Shown here in pieces: positions 1-8,855 of a DNA stretch of 64,000 nt. Both the position numbers and the translations under genes were made by a program. The DNA lies in assembly GCF_039414295.1 (NCBI RefSeq), contig NZ_JBCITM010000008.1, positions 1 to 64,000 on the forward strand. Reading direction: 5' to 3'. This DNA is from Anoxynatronum sibiricum (GTDB taxonomy: Bacteria > Bacillota > Clostridia > Peptostreptococcales > Tindalliaceae). The notes under the pieces are model-generated. The model searched no databases, was not told the origin of the DNA, and saw only the letters and a list, made by a program, of their open reading frames with translations. Within the stretch, counting starts at the first letter, position 1. Each line of letters begins with the position of its first letter.

Positions 1-27
1 CTGAACATGGTCTCTCTTTGTCATCAT
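1..27 (-). CDS. Start of a gene running off the left edge
   Basis: On the minus strand an AAGGGGTG ribosome site lies six bases before an ATG at 27, followed by nine open codons (M-M-T-K-R-D-H-V-Q) up to the edge. This suggests a gene that starts here and continues leftwards. Nothing can be said about its product from nine residues. Confidence 0.4.
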
Positions 28-379
28 TCGAATCACCCCTTATATCTATATTCGACATCAAGGGGCGAATCTCCTTTTTGATTGCAAGAAAAAAAGCCTA
101 TTTTCATAGACTTTTTCAACAACCTCAAGGTTCTTGAAAACCTTCAAGAACCTTTTCGAATTTACCCTATGAATTCTGAACAAGCAATGGATGGATTGTT
201 TAAGAAAGCCAATAATAGCTCTTGTGATGACAGCTCCTGCTTCGCCGGTTGCAGAAATACCAGGAATGACTGCCGTCGAAGCAGACCATCTCCAGAACTC
301 ATAGGAGTCAGTATTTCCATGATAGTATTGTCTATTAAACCAACAGTGATCCATCGAGTTCATCAGTATGTTGATATGC
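28..379. other. Intergenic, possibly degenerate region
   Basis: No convincing gene. A minus-strand open frame (58-363) has no ribosome site and an implausible composition, and the overlapping plus-strand frame is no better. The stretch includes a strong hairpin (127-154) and a sequence around 98-122 (GACTTTTTCAACAACCTC) that resembles the ends of many insertion sequences. It may therefore be a decayed mobile-element scar; this is inference only. Confidence 0.35.
127..154. repeat. 12-bp perfect inverted repeat (hairpin)
   Basis: AAGGTTCTTGAA and its exact complement are separated by four bases (arms 127-138 and 143-154). There is no T-run of terminator quality on either side, although it lies downstream of the membrane-protein gene that ends at 380. 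Confidence 0.7.
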
Positions 380-1480
380 CTACATCAAAACAGACATCAA
401 TCCCACTAAAACAATGGGTACCACATAATATCCGAATCTGCAAAAATCACTGATTTCACCTGCCATCATTGGTGGTTGATTCTTTTGGATAGCAAGTTTC
501 TTGTATTTCATTAATAGATAGGGAAAGCCCATATACATAGAAGACAGCATCATGATGTTTTTATAAAAAGTTTTTTTGGATTTTGCCGATAACAGTCCGG
601 CCGTCAAAACAAGGGCTGCCATAGAGTTTATGGATAATAACAACACAATACCCAGTTTCTCAATCATCATTGACCACTCCACGGACGACAAACTTAAGGC
701 CATCAATGAAATCAACCCCATCATTAAAAACTCCATTGAACTTGTTCGATCAAGGGGGTTTTTAGGCAACAGTCTGGTTTTCATTAACATCAATCCCACT
801 ACAATAGCTGTGAAACTTGGATGAAACGGGCTCCATGGAACAATCACGGTTTTATTAATCAATGTGCCTATAAAAAGCAAGGAAAATACATACGTTAGTG
901 GTATTTTTTTCAGCTCCGCCTGAGGCGCAGGTGAACAACTGCTTTCATTCTGCACATCACAGGAAAGCACTTTGCCGCATGAAAACTTAAAGGCGATGAT
1001 GCCCAGAAAGCTTTGAGCCATAAAAAACAACCAGGGCAAATACGCAATCTGCGAAGCATTTCGGTGCATTATATTAGACGCAATGGCTGCAACAGCACCA
1101 TTTCCATAAAGGGCTATGTGTGCAAACTGTTCTTCAAATGTATACCAGCCAAACCAACGACCCACACTTGACATCATCATGGATACCATCACCAGCATTG
1201 CTAAACTTACCATAATCCTCTTTTTTTGATTCATTTCTCTTAAGGACAAAGATGCTCCCGTATTGATCATTAAGACCGAAAAGGCCATCACCCCAATCTC
1301 GTTTAACTTGGATAACTGGACAACAGCAGGGGTTAGAATCCCTGCTGTTGCCAATGCAATACATGCTGTTCCAAATGTAAACTGAAGTGATACCATGCCT
1401 CTGGTTTTAGATGACATCCATTGACCAGCTGCCATCAACACCACCAACAGTAACATGCTTTCTTCAAAGCCCCATTCCAT
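380..1480 (-). CDS. Polytopic membrane protein, probable transporter
   Basis: A 366-residue, very hydrophobic protein with about ten membrane-spanning segments and a short polar loop near residues 175-190 (C-D-V-Q-N-E-S-S-C-S). I do not recognise a defining family motif. The length and the glycine-rich break in a mid-protein segment (L-Y-G-N-G-A-V-A-A) recall GltS-type glutamate/sodium symporters, but this is weak. Its ATG overlaps the stop of the upstream hydrolase by one base (TAATG), so the two are translationally coupled. It may import the hydrolase's substrate or export its product. Codon use is AT-rich like its neighbours. Confidence 0.75.
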   Translation of the reverse strand: MEWGFEESMLLLVVLMAAGQWMSSKTRGMVSLQFTFGTACIALATAGILTPAVVQLSKLNEIGVMAFSVLMINTGASLSLREMNQKKRIMVSLAMLVMVSMMMSSVGRWFGWYTFEEQFAHIALYGNGAVAAIASNIMHRNASQIAYLPWLFFMAQSFLGIIAFKFSCGKVLSCDVQNESSCSPAPQAELKKIPLTYVFSLLFIGTLINKTVIVPWSPFHPSFTAIVVGLMLMKTRLLPKNPLDRTSSMEFLMMGLISLMALSLSSVEWSMMIEKLGIVLLLSINSMAALVLTAGLLSAKSKKTFYKNIMMLSSMYMGFPYLLMKYKKLAIQKNQPPMMAGEISDFCRFGYYVVPIVLVGLMSVLM

Positions 1481-3321
1481 TAATGTGTACTTCCTGAACC
1501 AGATGTGCCAAATGATGTTGTATTATCGAATGGTTGTAGCCACTGCTCTTGTTTTGTAGATGGAATAAATGGCATTAATATATACGATGGATACTCCTTG
1601 TCTCGGTATATTTTGTAGTTGATCGTATTGGCACTTGGAATCGGACCTAGGTGACCTAGTTTTCCTTGCCATGCTTTATCCTGATGTTCGAAGTTATCCA
1701 TTGCTTTGATCTCAAGTTCCAGGCTAGAACCTGGTGGAAACACCATGCCCATAGGGTTAACTTCTATCACATATTCCTTGATTATTCCGGGTGCTACTTT
1801 TACTCTTTTTGTATGATCATGTGCTGGTCTTCCTATTTTTGATTCTTCTTTATCAAGTTCATGAGACATCTTTAACGAACCTGTTCTGCACAGCGGCATC
1901 CGCGTTCCCCCAGGCGTTATCTGCCATAATTTCACATGAATATTGGCATCTTCTGCATCGATAGAAGCAAATAAATGCAGTTCTACCGGCCCTGTGAATT
2001 CAGTAGGCACACTAAATCGATCTGTTCGATAAGTTAGTGATTCCACTTCATTGGTAATATTAGGTGGTCTATGGGTGAAGCTGTCTGGCGGCAAATTATC
2101 TTCCGGATCCGACTCCCATCTCATTTGATGGAAAGTCCTCAGATAGAGTTTTTTCCACGCTGTACGCTCAAGAGGATATTCATTCTCATACCGATAGCCT
2201 CTGCCTATGATATTGAGCTTAAACCTTGGCTCGTCCATCATCCCTGTATCAATGCCCTTCATGAAATGATCATACCATCTCAAACACTCTTCATTCATAA
2301 AACGATAAGGCAACTCCATGCCCCCGTAAGATTCCATCACTCCGCACCTTTTGAAAACATTGAGATTATCGCTGTTCATAGCATTAAAAACAGGTGCACT
2401 CCAACGCCCGGTGGGCGCCCATCCACATTTCAAATAAACAGGCACATTGACTTTATCGTAGATTTCTTTAGCCGATCTTTGAGCCCAAAACTCACCGTCT
2501 TCCGGATGAATCAGATAGTCCAAAAGAAAAGTATGGTACTTTGCTGGCCATGTATTAAAAATCTTGTTAAAATATGAGATAATTGCAATATCAGGGTCTT
2601 CGTTGGCTTTCTTCATCCGCTCTTTCAACCCTTCTTCCCCGTACATTTTGAGTGACCATGGGGTCGGATTGTTAGAGGGACACAATTCCCAGTACATGCT
2701 CATATACGTATTGCCCACCCCGCCACAGTAACCATGTTGATAGTAATCATCTGTATATGAAAGCGGCATGATGCAGGTTAAGTGCGGTGGATTTAAAGCA
2801 GCTACCAACATTTGAATGATCCCAAAGTAAGAATAACCTATCATAGATACTTTGTCGTTCGTGTAAGGGCATTCTGTTCCAAGCCATTCAATCACTTCAT
2901 AGCAATCGTGTTGCTCTTGCGGATTATAGACACCTGAAAATTCACCTTCCGATACACCTATCCCTCTCGGATCTGGAATAACAAATGTGTACCCTCTCGT
3001 CACAAAAAAATCTATATCTCCTGCTTCCAAGCTATGATCAAAGTAGTTCGATGATCCAGGCAAAGAACCCCGCTTCATTGCTTGCATGGTTTTACCATAA
3101 GCAGACCAAGCCAAAAGTGCCGGTGCTTTCTGTACTTCTTTGGGCTTGTAAATGTCTGTGTACAGCGTAGTCCCATCTTTTAAGACAATCGGAACATTTT
3201 CAATTAATTCGACCGTATAAATAGGTTTTGATAAATTTTCTAAATTTTTAGTGTACCGCTTGTCCCAATAAACAGGTATTCTATCCAATCCTGTCACCTC
3301 TTTGAAACTTTTACTCTCCAT
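1480..3321 (-). CDS. CocE/NonD family alpha/beta hydrolase (S15 type)
   Basis: A 613-residue protein of the X-Pro dipeptidyl-peptidase/cocaine-esterase family, which cleaves amide or ester bonds with a Ser-Asp-His triad. Visible features are the oxyanion strand D-P-R-G-I-G-V-S-E-G, the nucleophile elbow G-Y-S-Y-F-G near residue 165, and a C-terminal jelly-roll domain from about residue 390, the usual family layout and length. There is no signal peptide, so it should be cytoplasmic. The start has an AGGAGGGG site. The gene is first in a two-gene unit with a membrane protein. Substrate unknown; peptide- or amino-acid-derived compounds fit the APC permease nearby. Confidence 0.9.
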   Translation of the reverse strand: MESKSFKEVTGLDRIPVYWDKRYTKNLENLSKPIYTVELIENVPIVLKDGTTLYTDIYKPKEVQKAPALLAWSAYGKTMQAMKRGSLPGSSNYFDHSLEAGDIDFFVTRGYTFVIPDPRGIGVSEGEFSGVYNPQEQHDCYEVIEWLGTECPYTNDKVSMIGYSYFGIIQMLVAALNPPHLTCIMPLSYTDDYYQHGYCGGVGNTYMSMYWELCPSNNPTPWSLKMYGEEGLKERMKKANEDPDIAIISYFNKIFNTWPAKYHTFLLDYLIHPEDGEFWAQRSAKEIYDKVNVPVYLKCGWAPTGRWSAPVFNAMNSDNLNVFKRCGVMESYGGMELPYRFMNEECLRWYDHFMKGIDTGMMDEPRFKLNIIGRGYRYENEYPLERTAWKKLYLRTFHQMRWESDPEDNLPPDSFTHRPPNITNEVESLTYRTDRFSVPTEFTGPVELHLFASIDAEDANIHVKLWQITPGGTRMPLCRTGSLKMSHELDKEESKIGRPAHDHTKRVKVAPGIIKEYVIEVNPMGMVFPPGSSLELEIKAMDNFEHQDKAWQGKLGHLGPIPSANTINYKIYRDKEYPSYILMPFIPSTKQEQWLQPFDNTTSFGTSGSGSTH

Positions 3322-3351
3322 ACTTCCCCTCCTAGCACAATGATTAATCTC

Positions 3352-3395
3352 ATTTTATCGGATACTTCTTTCTGTGTCTGTCTGTAAACTGACAT
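3352..3395 (-). promoter_or_regulatory. Promoter with Crp/Fnr-type operator for the hydrolase unit
   Basis: The inverted repeat ATGTCAGT-N6-ACAGACAC (minus strand, 3374-3395) is centred 30 bp upstream of a TAAAAT -10 box (3352-3357). The same repeat with the same spacing precedes the APC permease gene. This matches class II activator geometry, with the site near -40 replacing the -35 box. Confidence 0.65.
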
Positions 3396-3424
3396 TGAAA
3401 AATATGAGTACATTTGTCTTTTAA

Positions 3425-3462
3425 AAAGGACCGCTTCTGAATAACGAAGCTGTCCTTTTTTC
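3425..3462 (-). terminator. Rho-independent terminator of the regulator gene
   Basis: The hairpin AAAAAGGAC-c-GCTTC / GAAGC-t-GTCCTTTTT has an eight-base loop and T-runs on both sides. It lies 12 bases after the Crp/Fnr regulator stop, separating the permease-regulator unit from the hydrolase unit. Confidence 0.85.
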
Positions 3463-3473
3463 TTGCCACCTGC

Positions 3474-4154
3474 TCAATGTTCTTTTGCGCAATTCATGAC
3501 TACCTCCGTCAACAAATCCGGTTTCAACACTCTTATTTTGCCCCTTGTCAAACTAATGATTCCTTGTTTTTTCCATTTGCTTAACGTCACCGATACTGTT
3601 TGTCTTGCAATGCCACATTTAAATCCAAGTTCTTCCTGAGTAATTCCAATTTCTTTTTTATGTAAGTCCTCATTGCTCATAGTGGACAATACGTAGGCCA
3701 ATCTACCTTCCGAGTTGAATAATGTATAAGAAATGGATTTTTGAGCCGATTTCTGCAGTTTTAAAATTAATCTAGCCAATATATGCTTCACCATCTTTTG
3801 GTTTGACCACACTACTTCTTCAAAAACGGCGCCAGGAAACATGAAAAGTTCAACATCTGTAGCTGCAATCGCTGTGGTATAGTATCCATTTCCTATTAGT
3901 ACTCCCAACTCACCAAAGCATTCTCCTGTTCCGCTCATTTTGACATTTATATTAAAGCCATTGCCATCCATGACATATTCCGAAATAACACCTTGCTTAA
4001 TAAAGTATACCGCGCTGGCATGACCATCTTTACGGCAAATAACATCGCCTTTCTTATGTTCTTTGAGAACCGAATGAGCAGTTAAATAATGTAATGATGC
4101 CTCTTCCAGAAATTGAAAGATTTCAAGTTTCTTAATTTCATCATTGTTCATCAT
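3474..4154 (-). CDS. Crp/Fnr family transcriptional regulator
   Basis: 226 residues: an N-terminal cyclic-nucleotide-binding-like beta barrel (about 15-125, with G-E-C-F-G-E-L-G-V-L), a long dimer helix, and a C-terminal winged helix-turn-helix (about 170-215, I-T-Q-E-E-L-G-F-K-C-G-I-A-R-Q-T-V-S). It lacks the four-cysteine cluster of Fnr, so a small-molecule effector is more likely than an iron-sulfur switch. It follows the APC permease gene by 14 bases. Shared palindromes before the permease and before the S15 hydrolase are its likely sites. Effector unknown. Confidence 0.9.
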   Translation of the reverse strand: MMNNDEIKKLEIFQFLEEASLHYLTAHSVLKEHKKGDVICRKDGHASAVYFIKQGVISEYVMDGNGFNINVKMSGTGECFGELGVLIGNGYYTTAIAATDVELFMFPGAVFEEVVWSNQKMVKHILARLILKLQKSAQKSISYTLFNSEGRLAYVLSTMSNEDLHKKEIGITQEELGFKCGIARQTVSVTLSKWKKQGIISLTRGKIRVLKPDLLTEVVMNCAKEH

Positions 4155-4168
4155 CTCTCACTCCATAT

Positions 4169-5554
4169 CTACGCCATTTCTTTTTCTTGATTTCTCCCCA
4201 ACTCTTTCTCTTTTATCATCCATGGTTCATAGGGCTTTCGCATGTTTTCAAAAATATCGACATTGTGTTTTTCTTTCATGTATTTTAATCTTGCAAGCGT
4301 ATAGATAAAGGCAACTAAGTAGAACAAAATCATGGCAATCCAATTTTTGGGTTGCATCTTTGAAACCACTGAAACACCTAGTAAGTAGCTGAGTATGATT
4401 GCCATAACCACCACGATCTGTGTGACGCGATGCGGGATTTGCAAGAAAGAATTTTTGTAGGACAATGGAAATTTCTTGGGAAGCCAGAACACTGATAAAT
4501 GAACAATAGGTGCAATCAATAGCCCTGGGATGGAAACCATTAAAACCACATCGTTCAAATCAAATCCTACAAGAATAGCCCCAATACCCACAATCGAATT
4601 CATCCAAATAGATATCCCAGGTGCGCCGAACCTGTTGATTTTGCTGATTGCCAAAGGAAAGAGCCCATCTCTTGCTGCAGCAAAATGAGACCGAGAAAAC
4701 ATTAGTATCATTGCGTTAATACTCGTAGAAACAGCTAGGAGCGGACCTGCTACAATGAAAAACGTCAACATTGTTGGGCTGAGAAACTGACTGGCAACGG
4801 TGGCTAGATTAACAGACCTGTCCGCCCATTGATCCAATGGAATATTGCCTATCGCAACAAATCCGACAATGGCAAATAAGATAGAGCAGGAAATGGTACT
4901 GAGCACAAATATAATGGGAATGTTTCTTTCTGGTCTTTCTATTTCATCCGCTACAAACATTAACACATTGGCACCTATTAAACTCCCGTGTAGAATGCCC
5001 ATCGCCGCCCATAATCTAGTGACCGAAACTGCTGGCTTTAGAACCGCCTCCAACGTTATGTTGCCATTGGGTAAACCACTAAAAATATAGACTCCCAATG
5101 CTATCATTAGAATTGTAACACAAATATTCTGTACCCATCCACTCACTCTAATACCAAAAGTGGATATCACTGTAAAGATCAGTGCAATGGATACGCCAAT
5201 CAGTTTTACAGATATCTCTGGAAATAAGACAACAGAATACTCTGCAAATACCAACGACATCACTGCCACGTTCATAGTTCCCAATACCAGCTGATTGAAT
5301 GCATACACCGTTCCAAATCCAGGATGCAACAATCGTGTTAAATGCATATAGCTTGCTCCATTTGCTGGCAAGGCAGAACTCAACACAACTTCTGGAACCG
5401 TCTTGAAAAAAACGAAAATTGCAGCCAACAAAAATCCCCATACCAAACCATCCCCTACAAGACGAATAACTACCGGAGTTCTAGCAAAAATACCTGCACC
5501 CACAATACTACCGATGGCCATCAAAAAACTCATTGAAAATGTCATCTTTTTCAT
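4169..5554 (-). CDS. APC-superfamily amino acid permease
   Basis: A 461-residue membrane protein with about 12 spanning segments. The first helix carries the substrate-binding signature G-S-I-V-G-A-G-I-F typical of amino acid/polyamine/organocation carriers. An upstream in-frame ATG at 5581 is possible, but the ATG at 5554 has a GGGGG ribosome site seven bases away and begins exactly at the family start (M-K-K-M-T-F-S), so it is preferred. Substrate cannot be told from sequence. It forms a unit with the downstream Crp/Fnr regulator and shares a predicted operator with the hydrolase unit. Confidence 0.9.
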   Translation of the reverse strand: MKKMTFSMSFLMAIGSIVGAGIFARTPVVIRLVGDGLVWGFLLAAIFVFFKTVPEVVLSSALPANGASYMHLTRLLHPGFGTVYAFNQLVLGTMNVAVMSLVFAEYSVVLFPEISVKLIGVSIALIFTVISTFGIRVSGWVQNICVTILMIALGVYIFSGLPNGNITLEAVLKPAVSVTRLWAAMGILHGSLIGANVLMFVADEIERPERNIPIIFVLSTISCSILFAIVGFVAIGNIPLDQWADRSVNLATVASQFLSPTMLTFFIVAGPLLAVSTSINAMILMFSRSHFAAARDGLFPLAISKINRFGAPGISIWMNSIVGIGAILVGFDLNDVVLMVSIPGLLIAPIVHLSVFWLPKKFPLSYKNSFLQIPHRVTQIVVVMAIILSYLLGVSVVSKMQPKNWIAMILFYLVAFIYTLARLKYMKEKHNVDIFENMRKPYEPWMIKEKELGRNQEKEMA

Positions 5555-5579
5555 AGTATAACCCCCATGGCTTTTTATC

Positions 5580-5624
5580 ATTCTATCAACAGTCTGCTCA
5601 CCATGTCTGTCTTAATACTGACAT
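5580..5624 (-). promoter_or_regulatory. Promoter with Crp/Fnr-type operator for permease-regulator unit
   Basis: ATGTCAGT-N6-ACAGACAT (minus strand, 5603-5624) is centred 31 bp upstream of a TAGAAT -10 box (5580-5585). It is near-identical in sequence and geometry to the site at 3374-3395, so the regulator is probably autoregulated. Confidence 0.65.
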
Positions 5625-5673
5625 AAGATCAGGTTATCCATATCCTGAATCTGTGACGGTCAACAAAACAGCC

Positions 5674-5713
5674 GGAATGGCAACTTTTTTATGAGTAAAA
5701 AGGTTGCCATTCC
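5674..5713. repeat. Long hairpin between divergent genes
   Basis: GGAATGGCAAC and its exact complement (5674-5684 and 5703-5713) are extended inward by T/A pairs to a stem of about 17 bp with a small loop. It resembles a terminator, but no gene reads into it: the permease leaves leftwards and the HlyIII gene rightwards. It could end a short RNA or be a scar. Confidence 0.6.
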
Positions 5714-5861
5714 GTGCTTCATGTATCATCGCTTTTTACCATGCAGGCAAGCGGCCTGGTGTCCAACTATACTATCGCCCAGTACAAATCCCATGCCCGT
5801 AAACTTATGCTTTCTTGACAAATACCTGACCCGATACCCTGCTTTTCATCACGTCTGAATA

Positions 5862-5870
5862 TGGTATAAT
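5862..5870 (+). promoter_or_regulatory. Extended -10 promoter for HlyIII gene
   Basis: TGGTATAAT, a perfect extended -10 element, lies 90 bp before the chosen ATG. No good -35 is seen, as usual for this promoter class. Confidence 0.6.
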
Positions 5871-5959
5871 CAAAGAGTCAATTGGTTCAATATCCTTCAG
5901 TCCCTTCTTTACTTATTGTTTATCGGATTCCAGTACGTATTTCAGGAAGGAAGAAAGCC

Positions 5960-6589
5960 ATGAAACCCACTGAACGCGTTTCCTTTTACTCCCATTTGGC
6001 CGGTGCCCTGCTCTTCGTGCCGGGAACCATTCTGTTATTGTTTCTCAGCCGCCAGCACTGGCCCCTGATGACGGTTTCGGCCATTTATGGCTTGTCGGTG
6101 ATTTTTCTCTTCACCGCCAGCTCTCTTTACCATTACTTCAAAAAAGCCGAAGGCGAAGTATCCCTTTGGCGCAAACTGGATCACTTTGCGATTTTCGTCA
6201 TGATCGCTGGCACCTACACGCCGGTGACTTATGTATACCTGACGGGATGGCTTCGCACCGGCATTCTGATTTTTCAGTGGTCGCTGGTTTTGGCCGGGTT
6301 TTTCTTCAAGTTTTTTTACCTGAAAGCTCCCCGCTGGGTGTATACCACCATTTACCTGCTCATGGGCTGGTCGGCCATTTTCACCATCAAGCCACTTTTT
6401 GCCGCCATGAGTAATTGGTCTTTCTTTTTGCTATTTGCGGGCGGCGTCTCCTTCACCATTGGCGCTGTTTTCTACATGATTAAAAAGCCGGTATGCTTCC
6501 CCGGCTTTGGATTCCATGAAATATTCCACTTTTTTATTCTGGCCGGTGGTATTTTTCACTACCTGCTGGTATTACTGGCCGTGCGCTGA
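5960..6589 (+). CDS. Hemolysin III / PAQR family membrane protein
   Basis: A 209-residue protein with seven predicted membrane segments. Family motifs are S-S-L-Y-H-Y (first segments), K-L-D-H-F-A-I-F near residue 80, and the C-terminal F-H-E-I-F-H-F-F-I-L, which supplies the conserved metal-binding histidines of the PAQR/HlyIII fold. Function in bacteria is unclear; membrane-stress or lipid-hydrolase roles have been proposed for the family. The start at 5960 follows an AGGAAGGA site; the longer frame from 5882 lacks one. A strong terminator follows 18 bases after the stop. Confidence 0.92.
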   Translation: MKPTERVSFYSHLAGALLFVPGTILLLFLSRQHWPLMTVSAIYGLSVIFLFTASSLYHYFKKAEGEVSLWRKLDHFAIFVMIAGTYTPVTYVYLTGWLRTGILIFQWSLVLAGFFFKFFYLKAPRWVYTTIYLLMGWSAIFTIKPLFAAMSNWSFFLLFAGGVSFTIGAVFYMIKKPVCFPGFGFHEIFHFFILAGGIFHYLLVLLAVR

Positions 6590-6606
6590 AACACCATTGA
6601 CCCGCT

Positions 6607-6637
6607 AAAAGCGGCAGCCCCAAGGGCTGCCGCTTTT
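6607..6637. terminator. Bidirectional terminator
   Basis: AAAAGCGGCAGCCC-CAA-GGGCTGCCGCTTTT is a perfect 14-bp stem with T-runs both ways. It sits between the convergent HlyIII and FapA genes and can serve both. Confidence 0.9.
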
Positions 6638-6671
6638 ATAATGATGATATAATGCTGAGAGTACCAGCTGT

Positions 6672-8267
6672 TTATAGTTCTGTTAGGTGAATTTTGTTGT
6701 CTTTGAAATAGAGGGATCCAGTTAGATTTGATTTAACCACCTTCTGAAGGTTTTTAATTTCCAGAGTGGTATTGGGGTAGGCATTCCCCATGATTTTCAC
6801 TTCTCCTTCACCCCTGGTTGACAGCATCTCCTCCACCCGCTGATAGGCACTGTTCAGCCGGTTAATTTCATCGATCAAGCCCTCATAGGTAAAGAGAAGC
6901 CCCTCGTAGGTTGCCTTTGCCCGCTGATCAAGACTGCTTTGATTGGATTCCAGAATTTCCAGCTGCTTTTTCAACCGTTTGGCCTTGACGATGGTTTCGT
7001 TAAAGCTGGCTTTGATCACATCCATTTGCTGTCTGATCAGTGTTCGGTCAAACCCCGCCACTTTCACCACCGTGGCTTTTTCAGTGCTGTTTCCAAGGGT
7101 TCCCGCCACCACCAGATGTTCGGCTTCAATACTGCCGCCTATAATGCGTCCTCTTTCCTGAGAGACAACGATACGACCGCCTTTCAATTTGCTGTCAAGC
7201 GCATACAGGCCGATATTGATTTCTCCACCAGCATCAATGTCGCCTTCATTCACGTATTTGATATACACATGATTGGCAGCAATAATTTTGCCTTTGCCTT
7301 TGCCATTCATGCCGCCTGTGACCGATACGCTGCCCTCCACTGAATGTATGAGCCCCACTGCACCGATTCCCATGGGCCCCTGAATGGCAATGTCTTTTGT
7401 CGCTTTCACTGAAAAAAGATCTTCAACCGTTCCTTTAATGGTGACATACCCATCAAAACGAATGTGTCCTGTATTGTAATCCACATTGCCTTCAATCACC
7501 AGGTGGTTCTCCACCCCTATTTTTCCTTCAAGAAATCGAACAGCGCCTTTAGTCTGCGCTCTCAGGATGGTTTTACCGATTTCTTTCAGCTCCATCACTG
7601 ATTTGGGGTCATATCTCAGCTGATAGTCCCGTCCCGGCTTCGCCGGGATGGACTCGCCGAAAATGGTTCTGCCAGGCATCCCCTTGGTGGCATGCACTTT
7701 TTCTCCCAGCCATGCTCCCGTGTCCACCCGATCAAACAGGTTAACTTCATAGTTGTCCACTTTTCCATCACTAGTAATCACCGGTTTTTTGTCGGTAAGT
7801 TGAAAATAGGTGATTTTTGCGTCCGTTCCCTGTACAGGCGGAATTCCTGCTGCAACCTGTGTCTGTTCCAGCGGTCTGAGGCCTTCCTCCAGCACTTCAT
7901 CCATGATTCCGGTGGTGACTCCTGCTTCCACCAGTGCCTGTCTGGCGGCCGCCTTCACTGTTTCCTTGTCTTCAGCATAGGGAGTATCCTGGCGCTGATT
8001 CAGTGTCAGAAACCCTTTCATCTGATCTTTTGAAGCCAGAAACTCTACAAGGGGGCGATATTCGCCGATCCGGGTTTTAACCCCCGGGGCATCAAAGGCT
8101 TCCTTCATACCGGGAAAATTAGTAACTTTAATGCGTGGGCAGCATCTGCATGCTTCTTCAAAGGCGCCAACCTTTAAGCCGCCTTTCAAGACGTTCACCC
8201 ACACATGCTGCTGTCCGGCAGATTCCTCCACCGTTACTTCCATGGTTTCACTGGTGTAAATAATCAA
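6672..8267 (-). CDS. FapA / DUF342 family protein
   Basis: About 531 residues if started at the TTG at 8267, which has GGGAGG ten bases upstream. The frame runs back to an ATG at 8411, but that extension has no ribosome site and does not look like the family; an ATG at 8243 is another option. The middle (roughly residues 150-400) is the glycine-rich parallel beta-helix of FapA proteins (repeated x-G-x-I-x-V-x-G turns). It is followed by a coiled coil (about 405-470) and a short C-terminal beta region. Family members are linked to flagellar assembly and polarity or cell-envelope regulation, but no flagellar gene is nearby, so the role is open. Confidence 0.85.
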   Translation of the reverse strand: MIIYTSETMEVTVEESAGQQHVWVNVLKGGLKVGAFEEACRCCPRIKVTNFPGMKEAFDAPGVKTRIGEYRPLVEFLASKDQMKGFLTLNQRQDTPYAEDKETVKAAARQALVEAGVTTGIMDEVLEEGLRPLEQTQVAAGIPPVQGTDAKITYFQLTDKKPVITSDGKVDNYEVNLFDRVDTGAWLGEKVHATKGMPGRTIFGESIPAKPGRDYQLRYDPKSVMELKEIGKTILRAQTKGAVRFLEGKIGVENHLVIEGNVDYNTGHIRFDGYVTIKGTVEDLFSVKATKDIAIQGPMGIGAVGLIHSVEGSVSVTGGMNGKGKGKIIAANHVYIKYVNEGDIDAGGEINIGLYALDSKLKGGRIVVSQERGRIIGGSIEAEHLVVAGTLGNSTEKATVVKVAGFDRTLIRQQMDVIKASFNETIVKAKRLKKQLEILESNQSSLDQRAKATYEGLLFTYEGLIDEINRLNSAYQRVEEMLSTRGEGEVKIMGNAYPNTTLEIKNLQKVVKSNLTGSLYFKDNKIHLTEL

Positions 8268-8504
8268 TGGGCTCCATCCTCCCTGACAACCATCATGTGG
8301 CTGGCGATGGTCACGGCTGTCACATATGCCGCTGTCGTCAAGTATCGTCTTTCCATTTGAATAGGCGTATTTTCTTATTTTAGTCGTATCAAAAATGGCA
8401 TGCGTAAACATCCGTTGACAGTTGGCGGAGAATCAGTACTACAACAGCGCTTAATCAGTGGATAAGTTGGAACGAATGGGATTAAATTTACCGCAGACAG
8501 TTGG

Positions 8505-8609
8505 GTGGTGATTGAGTGAGAATTGTTGCGGATTTCGAAGAGCCATACTATGACGATATTATAACAATCGTCCGGCTATTTGTAAATATCACTCCCACTC
8601 AATCACCAC
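8505..8609. repeat. 14-bp perfect inverted repeat, 77 bp apart
   Basis: GTGGTGATTGAGTG (8505-8518) and its exact complement (8596-8609) bracket an AT-rich core in the 588-bp gap between the divergent FapA and M23 peptidase genes. It could be an operator pair or a small non-autonomous element. No target duplication is obvious. Confidence 0.6.
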
Positions 8610-8690
8610 TATTACACTTTCCTTTGAATCAATCGAACCACCTTGGGAGACGCCACGGCTTAATGGGACTGGCTTCAGGGTTTCGCAGGA

Positions 8691-8712
8691 CTTCTGTCTT
8701 ATTTGACAGAAG
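8691..8712. repeat. Short hairpin in the divergent gap
   Basis: CTTCTGTC-ttattt-GACAGAAG forms a perfect 8-bp stem about 145 bp before the peptidase start. No T-run, so not a standard terminator. The rest of 8268-8855 shows no gene that I can support. Confidence 0.5.
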
Positions 8713-8855
8713 CCGGGGATCAGGGTATTCTTTTAGTACACGCTCCCCATCATTACCTGCTCATTGGCTGATCTTTTCACCTGCCAGAGCAAGTCACGTT
8801 GAAGCAGTTCTTGAAATCCAAAGCCACACTGGATAATATCAACGGAGGTATGTCT

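Noticed and set aside
82..453. Plus-strand frame at the left end
   Set aside because: Covers a hairpin and the end of the membrane-protein gene; no ribosome site or protein-like composition.
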